This document shows positions 1-8,822 of a stretch of DNA of 64,000 nucleotides, piece after piece. Position 1 is the first letter of the stretch, and each line of letters starts with the position of its first letter. Source of the DNA: Halobellus sp. Atlit-31R (lineage in GTDB: Archaea; Halobacteriota; Halobacteria; Halobacteriales; Haloferacaceae); contig QPLR01000001.1 of NCBI GenBank assembly GCA_003665935.1, positions 124,001 through 188,000 of the forward strand. Reading direction: 5' to 3'. The position numbers and the translations under genes are program-made. Under the pieces are notes generated by a model. That model was not told the origin of the DNA. It was given only the letters and a program-made list of their open reading frames with translations, and did no database searches.

Positions 1-389
1 AGCGCCGCCTGGGTCTTCGGCGTCGCGCGGTTGATCTCGTCGGCGAGGACGAGGTTCGCGAACACCGGCCCGCGCTCGAAGACGAACTCCCGGTCGCCGC
101 TCACCTCGCGGATGATCTCGGTCCCGGTGATATCGGCCGGCATCAGATCCGGCGTGTTCTGGATGCGGGAAAACGAGAGGTCGGTCGCTTCCGCGATCGT
201 GCGGACCAGCGTCGTCTTCCCGAGACCGGGGTTGCTCTCGACTAAGGCGTTGCCGTCACAGAGCAGACAGACGAGTAGCTGCTCGACGACGTCGGACTGG
301 CCGACGATTCGCTTTCCGACCTCCTCGCGCAGGGCTGTGAGTCCGCGCTGGATCCGTTCGATCTCCTGTGTGCTTCGGTTTCCGTTCAT
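1..389 (-). CDS. MoxR family AAA+ ATPase (N-terminal part, cut by window start)
   Basis: The first 129 residues or so of a MoxR-type AAA+ ATPase, a chaperone-like ATPase that usually works with von Willebrand A proteins. A Walker A segment SNPGLGKTT (around residue 54) and a Walker B LADEINRA (around 117) are visible, with the MoxR motif MPADITGTE between them. The ATG at 389 follows the stop of the upstream gene by 12 bases, so it is the last visible gene of the minus-strand operon that starts at 6070. The C-terminus lies outside the window. The family call is secure; the substrate is unknown. Confidence 0.93.
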   Translation of the reverse strand, partial: MNGNRSTQEIERIQRGLTALREEVGKRIVGQSDVVEQLLVCLLCDGNALVESNPGLGKTTLVRTIAEATDLSFSRIQNTPDLMPADITGTEIIREVSGDREFVFERGPVFANLVLADEINRATPKTQAA

Positions 390-401
390 ATGGTACTCAG
401 A

Positions 402-1526
402 TCAGGTCTCCGTCTCGTCGTCGAACTCCCGGATCCGCAGATTGTACTCGCGGACGAGTTCGGCGTCTTCGATCTCTGCGGCACCGGTGAAGCCGGCCTG
501 TCGACTGTCGAACTCGCCGCTGCCGCCGCCACCGGGGTAGCCGCTGGAGGGACCGGTCGGGCCGTCTCCGATACCGTCGCCGCTCCCCGGCACGCTGATG
601 TTCTGCAGTTCGTCGCCCGCCTCCACGTCCTCGGGGTCGCCGAGGATCTGATCGCCGTCCTGTAAGTCGTCGTCCGCCGGCGGCGTGAGCTGCCCGTCGC
701 CGTCGCCGTTGGGGCCGAAGAGGCCGCCGACGTCGGGGTCGACGATGGCGACCTGAACGCTCGCGAGACTCACGAGAGCGACCAGCAGCACGGTGACGGC
801 GACGCGTCGCGTCCCGACGAGCTCGAACGTCGACGTCTCGCCGAGCGTCGCGATCACGTCGTCGTAGAGACGGCGTGCCATCGCGGTGTCGGCTCCGTCG
901 TCGACGGCGTCGCGTGCAGTTCGCAGCGCCTCCCGCACCGGGGGGTTCGCCGCCTCGAACTGCTCGACTAGCGGGCGACGGAGTCGCACGGCCGCTTCGC
1001 CGACGAAGGCAGCGACGCCGAGCGCGACGGCGGCGAGCGAGGTGGCCTGAATCGTCGCCGGGGCGACGCCGCCGAGCACCGGCAGTTGGCGGAACAGTCC
1101 GACGACCGCCGCGGGAAGTCCGACCGTCGTCGCGAGCCACGGCGGCTCGACGAGTGCGAGCGCGAGGTTCGAGAGCAGCGCGAGGAGCGCGGCGTCGACG
1201 GTCGCGTAGAGCAGCGCCGCCTTCCGCACCTCGCGTCTGACCTCGTCGAGCGCGCTCCGGATTCGGGCCGTCGTCTCGTCACCGTCGCCGGCGTCGGTTC
1301 CTTGGGCGTTCGGCGGGTCGGCGAGGCCGTTGCTTGGGTCGTCGTCGGGGTCGTCGCCGACGGCACCGCCGTCGCCGTCCGCAGGCGCGCGGTCGACGAA
1401 CCCCGGGTCGGCGTCGAACGTCAGGTCGTCTGCCGCGTCCGGCTCCGGTGCTTCTCCCTCCGCTGCGTCCGTCTCGGACGCCCACTCGTCTGCCGCGTCC
1501 GGTTCGTCCTCATTCGGTTCCGACAT
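402..1526 (-). CDS. Acidic membrane protein of the MoxR/VWA operon (DUF7502-like, hypothetical)
   Basis: A 374-residue protein. Its first 85 residues are a low-complexity Asp/Glu/Ala-rich tail. Hydrophobic segments follow (LLYATVDAALLALLSNLAL, a Val/Leu/Ala stretch ending VVGLF, SLAAVALGVAAFVG and VAVTVLLVALVSLASV), then a Gly/Ser-rich linker and a short conserved-looking C-terminus. The ATG at 1526 was chosen because it lies inside the end of the upstream gene (overlap 1510-1526), as expected of translational coupling, while the upstream extension is Arg-rich and unlike coding sequence. Proteins of this architecture accompany haloarchaeal MoxR genes; I think of DUF7502 but cannot verify the number. 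Function unknown. Confidence 0.8.
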   Translation of the reverse strand: MSEPNEDEPDAADEWASETDAAEGEAPEPDAADDLTFDADPGFVDRAPADGDGGAVGDDPDDDPSNGLADPPNAQGTDAGDGDETTARIRSALDEVRREVRKAALLYATVDAALLALLSNLALALVEPPWLATTVGLPAAVVGLFRQLPVLGGVAPATIQATSLAAVALGVAAFVGEAAVRLRRPLVEQFEAANPPVREALRTARDAVDDGADTAMARRLYDDVIATLGETSTFELVGTRRVAVTVLLVALVSLASVQVAIVDPDVGGLFGPNGDGDGQLTPPADDDLQDGDQILGDPEDVEAGDELQNISVPGSGDGIGDGPTGPSSGYPGGGGSGEFDSRQAGFTGAAEIEDAELVREYNLRIREFDDETET

Positions 1527-1875
1527 TCTCACACTCCTGTGGGGCGGTCCGGTTCGTCTCTCGCCACTGGTCACAGAGCGACCGCAGATCCGCCTCGGCT
1601 GCGTCGCGCTCGTCACGAGCCGTCGACAGCTGGCTCCGGAGCGTCTCGACGCGCTCTTGGAGCTCCGACACCTGCGACTGCAACGACTGGATCCGGTCGC
1701 GGGCCGTCTGCAGGTCCTCGCGGAGCTGCTCGTTCTGCGCTCTGAGCTGTTCGTTCTGAGTCTCCACCGCCGAGACGCCGGACTGATACAGCGCCGTCGC
1801 TCCGACAGTCCCGGCGGCGAGGACGAGGAGGGCGACGACGAGCACGAGGTTCAGGCGGCGGCCGACGAAGCTCAC
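1510..1875 (-). CDS. Single-pass membrane coiled-coil protein
   Basis: About 121 residues with one N-terminal membrane span (LNLVLVVALLVLAAGTVGA) and then a long heptad-like coiled coil rich in Glu, Gln, Arg and Leu, including the near repeat QNEQLRAQNEQLRED. The GTG start at 1875 overlaps the stop of the upstream gene as GTGA, and the 3' end overlaps the next gene, so translation is probably coupled. Extension to 1977 is possible but is Arg/Ser-rich and lies inside the upstream gene. It may act as a scaffold for the MoxR/VWA complex; that is inferred from position only. Confidence 0.75.
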   Translation of the reverse strand: MSFVGRRLNLVLVVALLVLAAGTVGATALYQSGVSAVETQNEQLRAQNEQLREDLQTARDRIQSLQSQVSELQERVETLRSQLSTARDERDAAEADLRSLCDQWRETNRTAPQECENVGTE

Positions 1876-4259
1876 GGGAGACCTCCGTCCGGCGTGGTAT
1901 TGCGGCGACGAACTTGAAGCCGCCGGTAGCTCACTTCGGCCGTGAACACGACGAGTCCGAAGAGCAGGGGCAGCCACGTCCAGTCGGTCCTGACGGGCCG
2001 GACACCGCGGGAGCGCTGCGTCGCGAAGCGGGCGATCTGCTCGCCCTGCGCGGCGGTGAACTCCCGGCCGCCGGTGTCCTCGGCGAGCGTCTCCAGCGCC
2101 GGGTCCGGGCCGAACGCGGCGTACTCGCGAGGGTAGTCGGCTGCGTAGGTCGCGCCGAGTAGCTGGAAGTAGCCCGGACGGTCGGGCGTCACCGTCGCCT
2201 GGAACGTCTCCTCGTCGACGCGCCGGAACGAGAGCCCCTCGACCGCCGGCCGGTCGGAACCGCGATACGTCACCGTCGTCGGCTCTCCCACGCGCGTGTC
2301 GGGGATGCCCGTGACGCCGGTGGCCTTTCGCTCGGGGTCGCCGATGGCGTAGTTCGTCGTGCGCGTCAGGAGGAGCGAGTCGGGGTCACGGAGGAGCCCG
2401 CCGAGCGTGCTGTCGTCGTCGTGGGCGGTGACCGTCGCCACGCGGCCCAGCCCGTAGCGCCACGTCGCGACCGCGGGCTGGCCGTTACTCCCGGCGACGA
2501 GGAAGTCCGCGCCCCGCCGGACGGAGACGTCGTTGAACGCGTCCGGCGACGCGGTCAGCGTGAGCCCGGAGGTGACGAACGTCCCGCGGTCGAGGACGAC
2601 GAGTCCGGCACCGCCGGGGGCGCCCGTACCGCCGAAGAGGATGCCGAGCCGCGTCGTCTCGGTCGCGCGGAAGTAGCTCCCGCCGCCCGCCCCGGCGATC
2701 GTCCGCAGCGTCCGCTCGTTGATGCGTTCGCCCGCGCCGACGGTGACGACCTGGACGCCGCGCTCGGAGAGCCGGGCGGCAGCGCGCGCGGCCTCGTCGG
2801 GGTTGTCGTGTCCGTCGCTGATGAGGATGACCGTCCCGACGCGGTCGCCGAGCAGTTCGCCGCCGCCGCGAACGCCCGCGGCGATGTCGGTCGCGCCGCC
2901 GGCGCGCAGGCGACGGATCTTGTCCTGGAGTTCAGGGCGGTTCCGCGACAGCGGTTCGATCTCTGAGACGCGGTACGCCTGGTAGTTGAAGCCGACGAGT
3001 CCGACCTCGTTCTCCGTGCCGAGCTGATCGAGCACGGAGAGGGCGGTCGCCTTCTGAATCTGCATCCCCGCCTCGGCGCTGCCGGAGACGTCGACCGAGA
3101 GGACGATGTTCGTCGCCCGCGGTTCGCCCTCGCCGACCGAGACGGGGAGCATCGACGCGAGATTCGAGCCCCGGTAGCCGCCGCTCTCGAAGGAGTTGCG
3201 ACCGCCGACGACGAGCAGCCCACCGCCGTCGATGACGAACTCCTGGAGGCGATCGACGTTGTCGATCGCGTCCGTGGGCGCATCCTGTACGACGACCGCG
3301 TAGTACGGCGAGAGATCCTCGGGCACCTGTTCAGCCGTCTCGACGTCGTAGAGCCCGTCGAGGTAGTCGCGGAAGGGGTACTCGCCCGGCGAGACGTAGA
3401 GGATCGACGGCCGCTCGACGACCCGGACCGTCTTGCGAGCGACGTCGTTCTCCACGAACCGGTCGGTGACGTCGATCTCGGCGGTCACGGTGTGGCTGCC
3501 GGTGGTCTCGAACGTGTGGTTGAACGCGACGGGCGCGGGCGCGTCGGTCACCGTTCGTTCGAGCATCTGTTCGCTGTCGACGGTCACCGTGAGCGTCGCC
3601 GAGGTGTTGCCGCCGACGCCGCCGACGCGAGCGACGAACCGGTTTTCGACACCGAGACTGGCCTTTTCGGGCCCGTCGACGGTCACGTACCGCTCGCGAG
3701 TCCGCGGCTCCATCGAGACGGTCGACACCGTCGCGTTCACCGAGCGCGCGAGATCGGTCGCCTGCTGGAGCGACTGCCCGCTCGTCACCCGGCCGTCGCT
3801 GAGGAGCACGAGACTCCCGTTCTCCCGGAGATTTGCGGCCACGGCGTCGCCGATCGGTGAACTGTCGGCCGCACCGACCGGCACGCGCCTGACGGACACG
3901 CCGGCCGACTCGATCGACTCGGTCAGGCGGTCCGCGACGGGCGGGGCGACGGCCATACTGTCGGACTGATCGACGAGCATCGTCACCTGCGGCTCGCCGG
4001 CTGTCAGTTTCGACTGCGTCGTGTACGGACCGGCGGCCGAGAGCACGACGAGCGCGACGACGGCGACACGGGCGACGAGGAACCACCGGCGCGACGACCC
4101 CGAGGCCGTCCCCGACGCGTCGCGGAAGATGAGCGCCCAGAGCGCGAGCGCCGCGACCGGGAACGCCGCGAGGTACGCGGGGCGCGCGAGCCCGACCGAG
4201 AGGCCGTCGACGACTTCGACAGAGAGTTCCAGCGCGGCGATCGCCGTCGGGTCGGCCAT
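1872..4259 (-). CDS. Large membrane protein with von Willebrand factor A domains
   Basis: A 795-residue protein. Two membrane segments near the N-terminus (about 24-45 and 62-80) are followed by a first VWA-like segment with a DQSDS motif (about residue 97) and LVLLSDG. A beta-rich region comes next, then a canonical VWA domain with MIDAS motif DVSGSAEAG and VILISDGHD, and finally a C-terminal membrane segment (TWLPLLFGLVVFTAEVSY). It overlaps both neighbours by 4 bases (ATGA upstream, GTGA downstream). VWA domains bind metal and protein ligands and commonly partner MoxR ATPases. The role is inferred as a surface or membrane complex assembled or regulated by MoxR; the ligand is unknown. Confidence 0.88.
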   Translation of the reverse strand: MADPTAIAALELSVEVVDGLSVGLARPAYLAAFPVAALALWALIFRDASGTASGSSRRWFLVARVAVVALVVLSAAGPYTTQSKLTAGEPQVTMLVDQSDSMAVAPPVADRLTESIESAGVSVRRVPVGAADSSPIGDAVAANLRENGSLVLLSDGRVTSGQSLQQATDLARSVNATVSTVSMEPRTRERYVTVDGPEKASLGVENRFVARVGGVGGNTSATLTVTVDSEQMLERTVTDAPAPVAFNHTFETTGSHTVTAEIDVTDRFVENDVARKTVRVVERPSILYVSPGEYPFRDYLDGLYDVETAEQVPEDLSPYYAVVVQDAPTDAIDNVDRLQEFVIDGGGLLVVGGRNSFESGGYRGSNLASMLPVSVGEGEPRATNIVLSVDVSGSAEAGMQIQKATALSVLDQLGTENEVGLVGFNYQAYRVSEIEPLSRNRPELQDKIRRLRAGGATDIAAGVRGGGELLGDRVGTVILISDGHDNPDEAARAAARLSERGVQVVTVGAGERINERTLRTIAGAGGGSYFRATETTRLGILFGGTGAPGGAGLVVLDRGTFVTSGLTLTASPDAFNDVSVRRGADFLVAGSNGQPAVATWRYGLGRVATVTAHDDDSTLGGLLRDPDSLLLTRTTNYAIGDPERKATGVTGIPDTRVGEPTTVTYRGSDRPAVEGLSFRRVDEETFQATVTPDRPGYFQLLGATYAADYPREYAAFGPDPALETLAEDTGGREFTAAQGEQIARFATQRSRGVRPVRTDWTWLPLLFGLVVFTAEVSYRRLQVRRRNTTPDGGLP

Positions 4260-6070
4260 CAGAGATCACCCCGTCGGCGGAGGAAGGCCACCTCACCGAT
4301 CGCGACGGCGAGGATGCCGAGCGCGACGAGCTCCGTCAGCGGATCAGGGACCGTCCGCTCCTCCTGGCGGGTCGTCGGTCCGCCGCCCGCCGTCGCGTTC
4401 ACCGTCGCGGCCGTGACGGCCGATTCGCCCGGATCGAGCAGCGACGCGCTGTAGCGTACCCCGCCGGCGGTGTAGTAGCCCGCATCGGTCGTCTCGACGC
4501 TCGACGCCGTCAGCGTCCCGCGCGGCGTCTCGATCGCGGTCTCGTTGCCGAACGCGAGCCGCTCGCCCGTCTCCCGGTTGAGTTCCGCGAGCGACTCCCG
4601 GCCGGCGAGTGCGTAGACGCTTCGCTTCCAGAAGATCGGGTACTCGAAGTCGTATCTGAACGTCGAGTCGGCTTCGAGATAGCCGTAGTAGAGGACGCGC
4701 CCGCCGCCCTGGCTGTCGCGCGCGAGGATCGGCGTCCCGTCGGTGGTCGCGAGGAGTGCGCGCCCCGCACGGAGGTCGCCCCGGACGTATCGCTCCGGCG
4801 GCGGGAACGTGATGCCGCGGGTGAGTTCGTCCGCAGCCGGCCTCGCGAGCGTCGGGTTCGAGCCCACGCCGCCGGGAGCGACGAGGAGCAGGTCGCCGTA
4901 CGCTTCGACCGGGAGCGACGGCTGGGCCTGGATGCCGACGCCGCCGCCCGCGGCGAGCGCGTCACGGCCGGCGGCGACGTGCGCCTCGCGGAGCCGCTCG
5001 CCGGCCACGTTGCTGTAGAGCACCGCGTCGTAGGCGTCTGCGGGCGGCGACGGCACCGGGTCGGGCGGCTCGACGACCGTCAGTTCGACGGGATCGACCA
5101 GCGACAGCGCCGTGGTGAGATACCGGTTCCGGTCGTTCGTCACGAGCAACACGTCGACGGCGGCGTCGGCGGGGGCTGCCACGTAGGCGACGTCGTCGGC
5201 CGGGAGCGAGTCGCCCGGCGAGAGCCGAATCTCACCGCCGCCCGCGGGGACGGGAAGGGTCACCGTCCGCACGTCGCCGGGAGCCAGCGAGACCGACTGC
5301 CGTTCCCCGCCGAGGGAGACTCGCCGGGTCGCCGTCTCCGCGCCGAAGTTCTGGACGGAGACGGTCACCCGCTCGCCGGAGAAGCGGCGGTCGACGATCC
5401 CGACGTTGTCCCCACCGCCCCCGTCGAACTGCCGCAGGTCGACCGTCAGCCCGCGAGCGCGGGCCGCCTGGACGGCCGTCTCCCAATCTGTGCCGCCAGC
5501 GAAGTCGCTGACGACGACGATCCGGGCGTTCTCGCCGGCGAGGCTCGTCGCCCGCGAGACGGCGATGCGGAGGTCGCCGGGGGCGTCCGTCGGGCGGAGC
5601 GACGAGAGCGTCTCCTCGGCGTCGGCCGCGCTCCCGCCGCGGAGCCGGATTGCGGCGTCACCGTCGACCGCGACGACCGACGTCGTCGACGTGGTGGCGT
5701 CGCGGGCGGCGGCCACCGCGCGGTCGAACCGGGTCGCGCCGCCGGACTCGACGGACATACTCGCGCTGGTGTCGACGACCAGGACCGTCTCCTCGACGGT
5801 CTCTGACTCTGACACGGGAACGTACGGCGTTGCGAGCGCCGTCGCGAACAGCACGATCGCGAGCAGTTGAAGCAGCAAGAGCGCGCTGCGCTTCAGCCGC
5901 TCGAGGAGCGGCGTCGACGACGCGGTCCCGTCTGAGTCGGTCAGAAACCGGAGGGTCGGCAGTGGAACCCGGCGGGGATCCGGGCGAACCAGATACAGGA
6001 TGATCACGGGGACGGCCGCGAGGAGGGCGGCGAGTCCGAGCGGGGAGAGAAAGGCGTCCGAGAGGGCCAT
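4259..6070 (-). CDS. BatA-type membrane protein with von Willebrand A domain
   Basis: A 603-residue protein and the first gene of the MoxR/VWA operon. The N-terminus MALSDAFLSPLGLAALLA with following hydrophobic residues, and PRRVPLPTLRFL, are typical of the aerotolerance (BatA) N-terminal domain. A second membrane span (ALLLLQLLAIVLFATALA) precedes a VWA domain with VVDTSASMS and VVVSDFAGG; a last span is near the C-terminus. The ATG at 6070 is preferred over longer forms because the upstream extension is Arg-rich and antisense to the Lrp gene, and because a TATTGG-type box (rc of 6095-6100) sits about 27 bases upstream, suggesting a leaderless transcript. Confidence 0.88.
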   Translation of the reverse strand: MALSDAFLSPLGLAALLAAVPVIILYLVRPDPRRVPLPTLRFLTDSDGTASSTPLLERLKRSALLLLQLLAIVLFATALATPYVPVSESETVEETVLVVDTSASMSVESGGATRFDRAVAAARDATTSTTSVVAVDGDAAIRLRGGSAADAEETLSSLRPTDAPGDLRIAVSRATSLAGENARIVVVSDFAGGTDWETAVQAARARGLTVDLRQFDGGGGDNVGIVDRRFSGERVTVSVQNFGAETATRRVSLGGERQSVSLAPGDVRTVTLPVPAGGGEIRLSPGDSLPADDVAYVAAPADAAVDVLLVTNDRNRYLTTALSLVDPVELTVVEPPDPVPSPPADAYDAVLYSNVAGERLREAHVAAGRDALAAGGGVGIQAQPSLPVEAYGDLLLVAPGGVGSNPTLARPAADELTRGITFPPPERYVRGDLRAGRALLATTDGTPILARDSQGGGRVLYYGYLEADSTFRYDFEYPIFWKRSVYALAGRESLAELNRETGERLAFGNETAIETPRGTLTASSVETTDAGYYTAGGVRYSASLLDPGESAVTAATVNATAGGGPTTRQEERTVPDPLTELVALGILAVAIGEVAFLRRRGDL

Positions 6071-6190
6071 CGGTACAGAGGGCGTCCGCCGGGGTATTGG
6101 ACCTTTCCCACCGGGCGCGCCGGGGAGAAGCGGCCTCCGTCGGTGGGCGGGAGAGCAAACCATTTCAATAGGGGCCACATCGGATTGTCT

Positions 6191-6679
6191 ATGGAAGCGA
6201 AGCGGGAACTGCTCGACCTGTTGCTGAGTGACGCTCGACAGAGCACCGAGGACATCGCGCGACAACTCGGTGTAGACGCAGCAACGGTCGAAGCACTGGT
6301 CGACGAGCTGGAGTCGGAGGGGGCGGTTCGCGGCTACCAGGCGGTCGTCGACTGGGACAGCGTAGACGAAGGACACGTCCGCGCGGAAGTCGAGCTGAAC
6401 GTCGAACTCGACCGCGAGACCGGCTACGAGGAGATCGCACGCCGCATCGCGAAGTTCCCGGAGGTCTCGTCGCTGCGGCTCATCTCCGGCAGCTACGACT
6501 TCGCCGTCGACGTCGAGGGCGAGTCGATGCACGACGTCTCGAACTTCGTCTCCGAGCAGATCGCGCCGATCCCGGAGGTCACCCAGACGGTGACGCACTT
6601 CGTGATGACGACGTACAAAGAGCGCGGCGTCTACTTCGGCGACGGCGACGACGACGATCGGCTCTCGGTCTCGCCATGA
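6191..6679 (+). CDS. Lrp/AsnC family transcriptional regulator
   Basis: A 162-residue regulator. An N-terminal winged HTH (LLLSDARQSTEDIARQLGVD, then ATVEALVDELESEG) is followed by an Asp-rich RAM/ligand-binding domain and the C-terminal TTYKERGVYF common in haloarchaeal members. The start at 6191 has an A/T box TTTCAATA (6163-6170) about 25 bases upstream, consistent with leaderless mRNA; longer forms read into the promoter. The gene overlaps the aminotransferase by 4 bases (ATGA), so it probably controls amino-acid metabolism together with that gene. It is divergent from the VWA operon. Confidence 0.92.
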   Translation: MEAKRELLDLLLSDARQSTEDIARQLGVDAATVEALVDELESEGAVRGYQAVVDWDSVDEGHVRAEVELNVELDRETGYEEIARRIAKFPEVSSLRLISGSYDFAVDVEGESMHDVSNFVSEQIAPIPEVTQTVTHFVMTTYKERGVYFGDGDDDDRLSVSP

Positions 6680-7842
6680 CAGAAGGGACGCACAGCCCGC
6701 TGTCCCAGCGGGCGCGGGAGACGCCGCCGTCCGGCATCCGCCGGTTCTTCGAGCTCGCCGAGGAGATGGACGACATCGTCTCGCTCGGCGTCGGCGAGCC
6801 CGACTTCTCCGCACCGTGGGCCGCCAGGGCCGCCGCGATCGACTCGCTGGAACGGGGCCGGACCTCCTACACCGCGAATCGGGGACGCCGCGACCTCCGC
6901 GAACGGATCGCCGACCACGTGACGCGCTACGACCTCTCGTACGATCCCGGCGAGGAGATCCTCGTCACGGCGGGCGCGAGCGAGGCCGTCGACTTGGCGA
7001 TGCGCGCGCTGGTCGATCCCGGCGATACAGTCGCCGTGCCGCAGCCGTCGTACATCTCCTACGGCCCCACGGTGGCGTTCGCCGGGGGGGAGGCGCTCCC
7101 TGTAGAGACGCGGGCGACGAACGACTTCGTGCTCACGTACGAGGATCTCGAACGGGCCGGAGCGGCGGACGCGGAAGTGCTCGTCCTCTGTTACCCGAAC
7201 AACCCGACGGGAGCGGTGATGAACCGCGCGGAGCTGTCGGAGGTCGCGGAGTTCGCCCGCGAGCACGACCTGTTCGTCCTCTCCGACGAGATCTACGCGG
7301 CACTCCGCTACGAGGACGACCACGTCTCGATCTCGACGCTCCCCGGAATGCGCGACCGCACCGTGGTGTTCAACGGCTTCTCGAAGGCCTACGCGATGAC
7401 CGGCCTCCGACTGGGATACGCGCTCGGTCCCGCCGAGGTCGTCGGCGCGATGAACCGCATCCACCAGTACACGATGCTGTCGGCGCCGACGACGGCGCAG
7501 TTCGCCGCGATCGAGGCGCTCGAATCCTGCGACGACGCCGTCGACGAGATGCGGCAGGCGTTCGACCGCCGCCGGAAGTTCGTCATCTCGCGCTTCAACG
7601 AGCTCGGGATGGACTGCTTCGACGCCAAGGGCGCGTTCTACGTCTTCCCGAAGTGCCCGCCGGGCTGGGAGGACGACGAGGCGTTCGCCGAGGCGCTCAT
7701 CCGCGAGGAGCGCGTCGCGCTCGTTCCGGGCCGGGTCTTCGGTGACGGCGGCGAGGGCCACCTGCGCGCGTCGTACGCATCGGGGATGAGCGAACTGAAG
7801 GAAGCGCTGAACCGGATCGAGTCGTTTCTCGGGCCGAACTGA
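6676..7842 (+). CDS. Class I/II pyridoxal-phosphate aminotransferase
   Basis: A 388-residue aminotransferase of the aspartate/aromatic (fold type I) family. Visible are the N-terminal GVGEPDFSAP, LVTAGASEAVDLAM, the cofactor-contacting YPNNPTGAV, the SDEIYAALRY segment and the Schiff-base lysine in FNGFSKAYAMTG (Lys237). Full family length. It is translationally coupled to the Lrp/AsnC gene, a common pairing in Halobacteria. The amino donor cannot be read from sequence; aspartate or branched/aromatic amino acids are likely. Confidence 0.93.
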   Translation: MTEGTHSPLSQRARETPPSGIRRFFELAEEMDDIVSLGVGEPDFSAPWAARAAAIDSLERGRTSYTANRGRRDLRERIADHVTRYDLSYDPGEEILVTAGASEAVDLAMRALVDPGDTVAVPQPSYISYGPTVAFAGGEALPVETRATNDFVLTYEDLERAGAADAEVLVLCYPNNPTGAVMNRAELSEVAEFAREHDLFVLSDEIYAALRYEDDHVSISTLPGMRDRTVVFNGFSKAYAMTGLRLGYALGPAEVVGAMNRIHQYTMLSAPTTAQFAAIEALESCDDAVDEMRQAFDRRRKFVISRFNELGMDCFDAKGAFYVFPKCPPGWEDDEAFAEALIREERVALVPGRVFGDGGEGHLRASYASGMSELKEALNRIESFLGPN

Positions 7843-7901
7843 CCGATCCGAGCGTTCGTATCACAACGTATTAGCTCATTGAATATTTTCGTAATGTACG
7901 G

Positions 7902-8759
7902 ATGCATACAGGAGGCGGCACCGACGAGAGGGGCGTCGGTGTCCACGTGGGCGTCGCGACCGCACTCGACGATCTGAAGGCGAACGGCAGCGCACTGCTG
8001 GTCGTCGGATCGGTCTCAGAGGAGATCTACGCCCGGCTCTCCGGGAGTCTGCTCGCCGGTAGCGACGCAGCGGACCGCCGCCGAATCGTCGTCGAGCACA
8101 GACGGAGCCCGGAGGTGCGCTTCGCAGACGTCGAGCGCTGGACTCCGGAGTGGACCCGGATTCTCCGATTCGACGTCGCCGAACGACGCTCGGTGACGAC
8201 AGCTCGCTCTGCGACCACGGGGCAGCCGCCGGGGTTCGGGCCGTCGCCGCCCGTCGGCACGCAGGCGTCGTCGGGGTCAGAGCTTTCACCGGAGTCGGGA
8301 CCGGTGCCGGTGCCGGGGCCGGAGCCCGACTCTCGGACGAGCGACGCGGAGAGCGAGCGCGGCGACGCCGACGACGTCGCCCTCGTCGACGGGTCGGTGA
8401 CGGACCTCGGCGTCGCAATCAGCCACGCGATCGGGCAGCTCGCTTCCGTCGCCGGCGGTCTCGAACCCGGCGAACTGCGGGTCGCGTTCGACTGCGTCGC
8501 CCCGCTGCTGTCGAGGTACGACGAAGAGACGGTGTTTCGCTTCCTCCACCTGCTCGCGAACGAGATCCGCGCTGTCGACGGAATGGGACACGTCCGGCTG
8601 CCCGGGCCGGCGGACGCGCCGACGGCGCGGCTCCTCGCCCCGCTGTTCGATGCCGTCGTCGAACTACGCGCCGACGAGTCCGGGCCGCAGCAGCGCTGGC
8701 ACTTCCGCGATGCGGACGTCACCTCCCGATGGCTGCCGGTCGGTTCCGGGCAGTCCTGA
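7902..8759 (+). CDS. DUF7504-type RecA-fold-like protein, likely signalling
   Basis: A 285-residue protein. The N-terminal half shows GSALLVVGSVSEE and the C-terminal half FDCVAPLLSRYDEETVFRFL, then GMGHVRLPGPADAPTARLLAPLFDAVVELR, a layout I associate with haloarchaeal DUF7504 proteins. These look like KaiC/RecA-fold proteins that often neighbour HalX regulators. No Walker A motif is visible, so nucleotide binding is doubtful. A Pro/Gly-rich linker (about 105-160) separates the halves. It converges on the HalX gene, 63 bases away. Function unknown; a role in the HalX pathway is inference. Confidence 0.75.
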   Translation: MHTGGGTDERGVGVHVGVATALDDLKANGSALLVVGSVSEEIYARLSGSLLAGSDAADRRRIVVEHRRSPEVRFADVERWTPEWTRILRFDVAERRSVTTARSATTGQPPGFGPSPPVGTQASSGSELSPESGPVPVPGPEPDSRTSDAESERGDADDVALVDGSVTDLGVAISHAIGQLASVAGGLEPGELRVAFDCVAPLLSRYDEETVFRFLHLLANEIRAVDGMGHVRLPGPADAPTARLLAPLFDAVVELRADESGPQQRWHFRDADVTSRWLPVGSGQS

Positions 8760-8822
8760 GAGCGGCAGACGGCTGTCGCTCGACTGCGGATCGTCGGCTC
8801 GGCGCGCTCGATCAGCCGGTGG

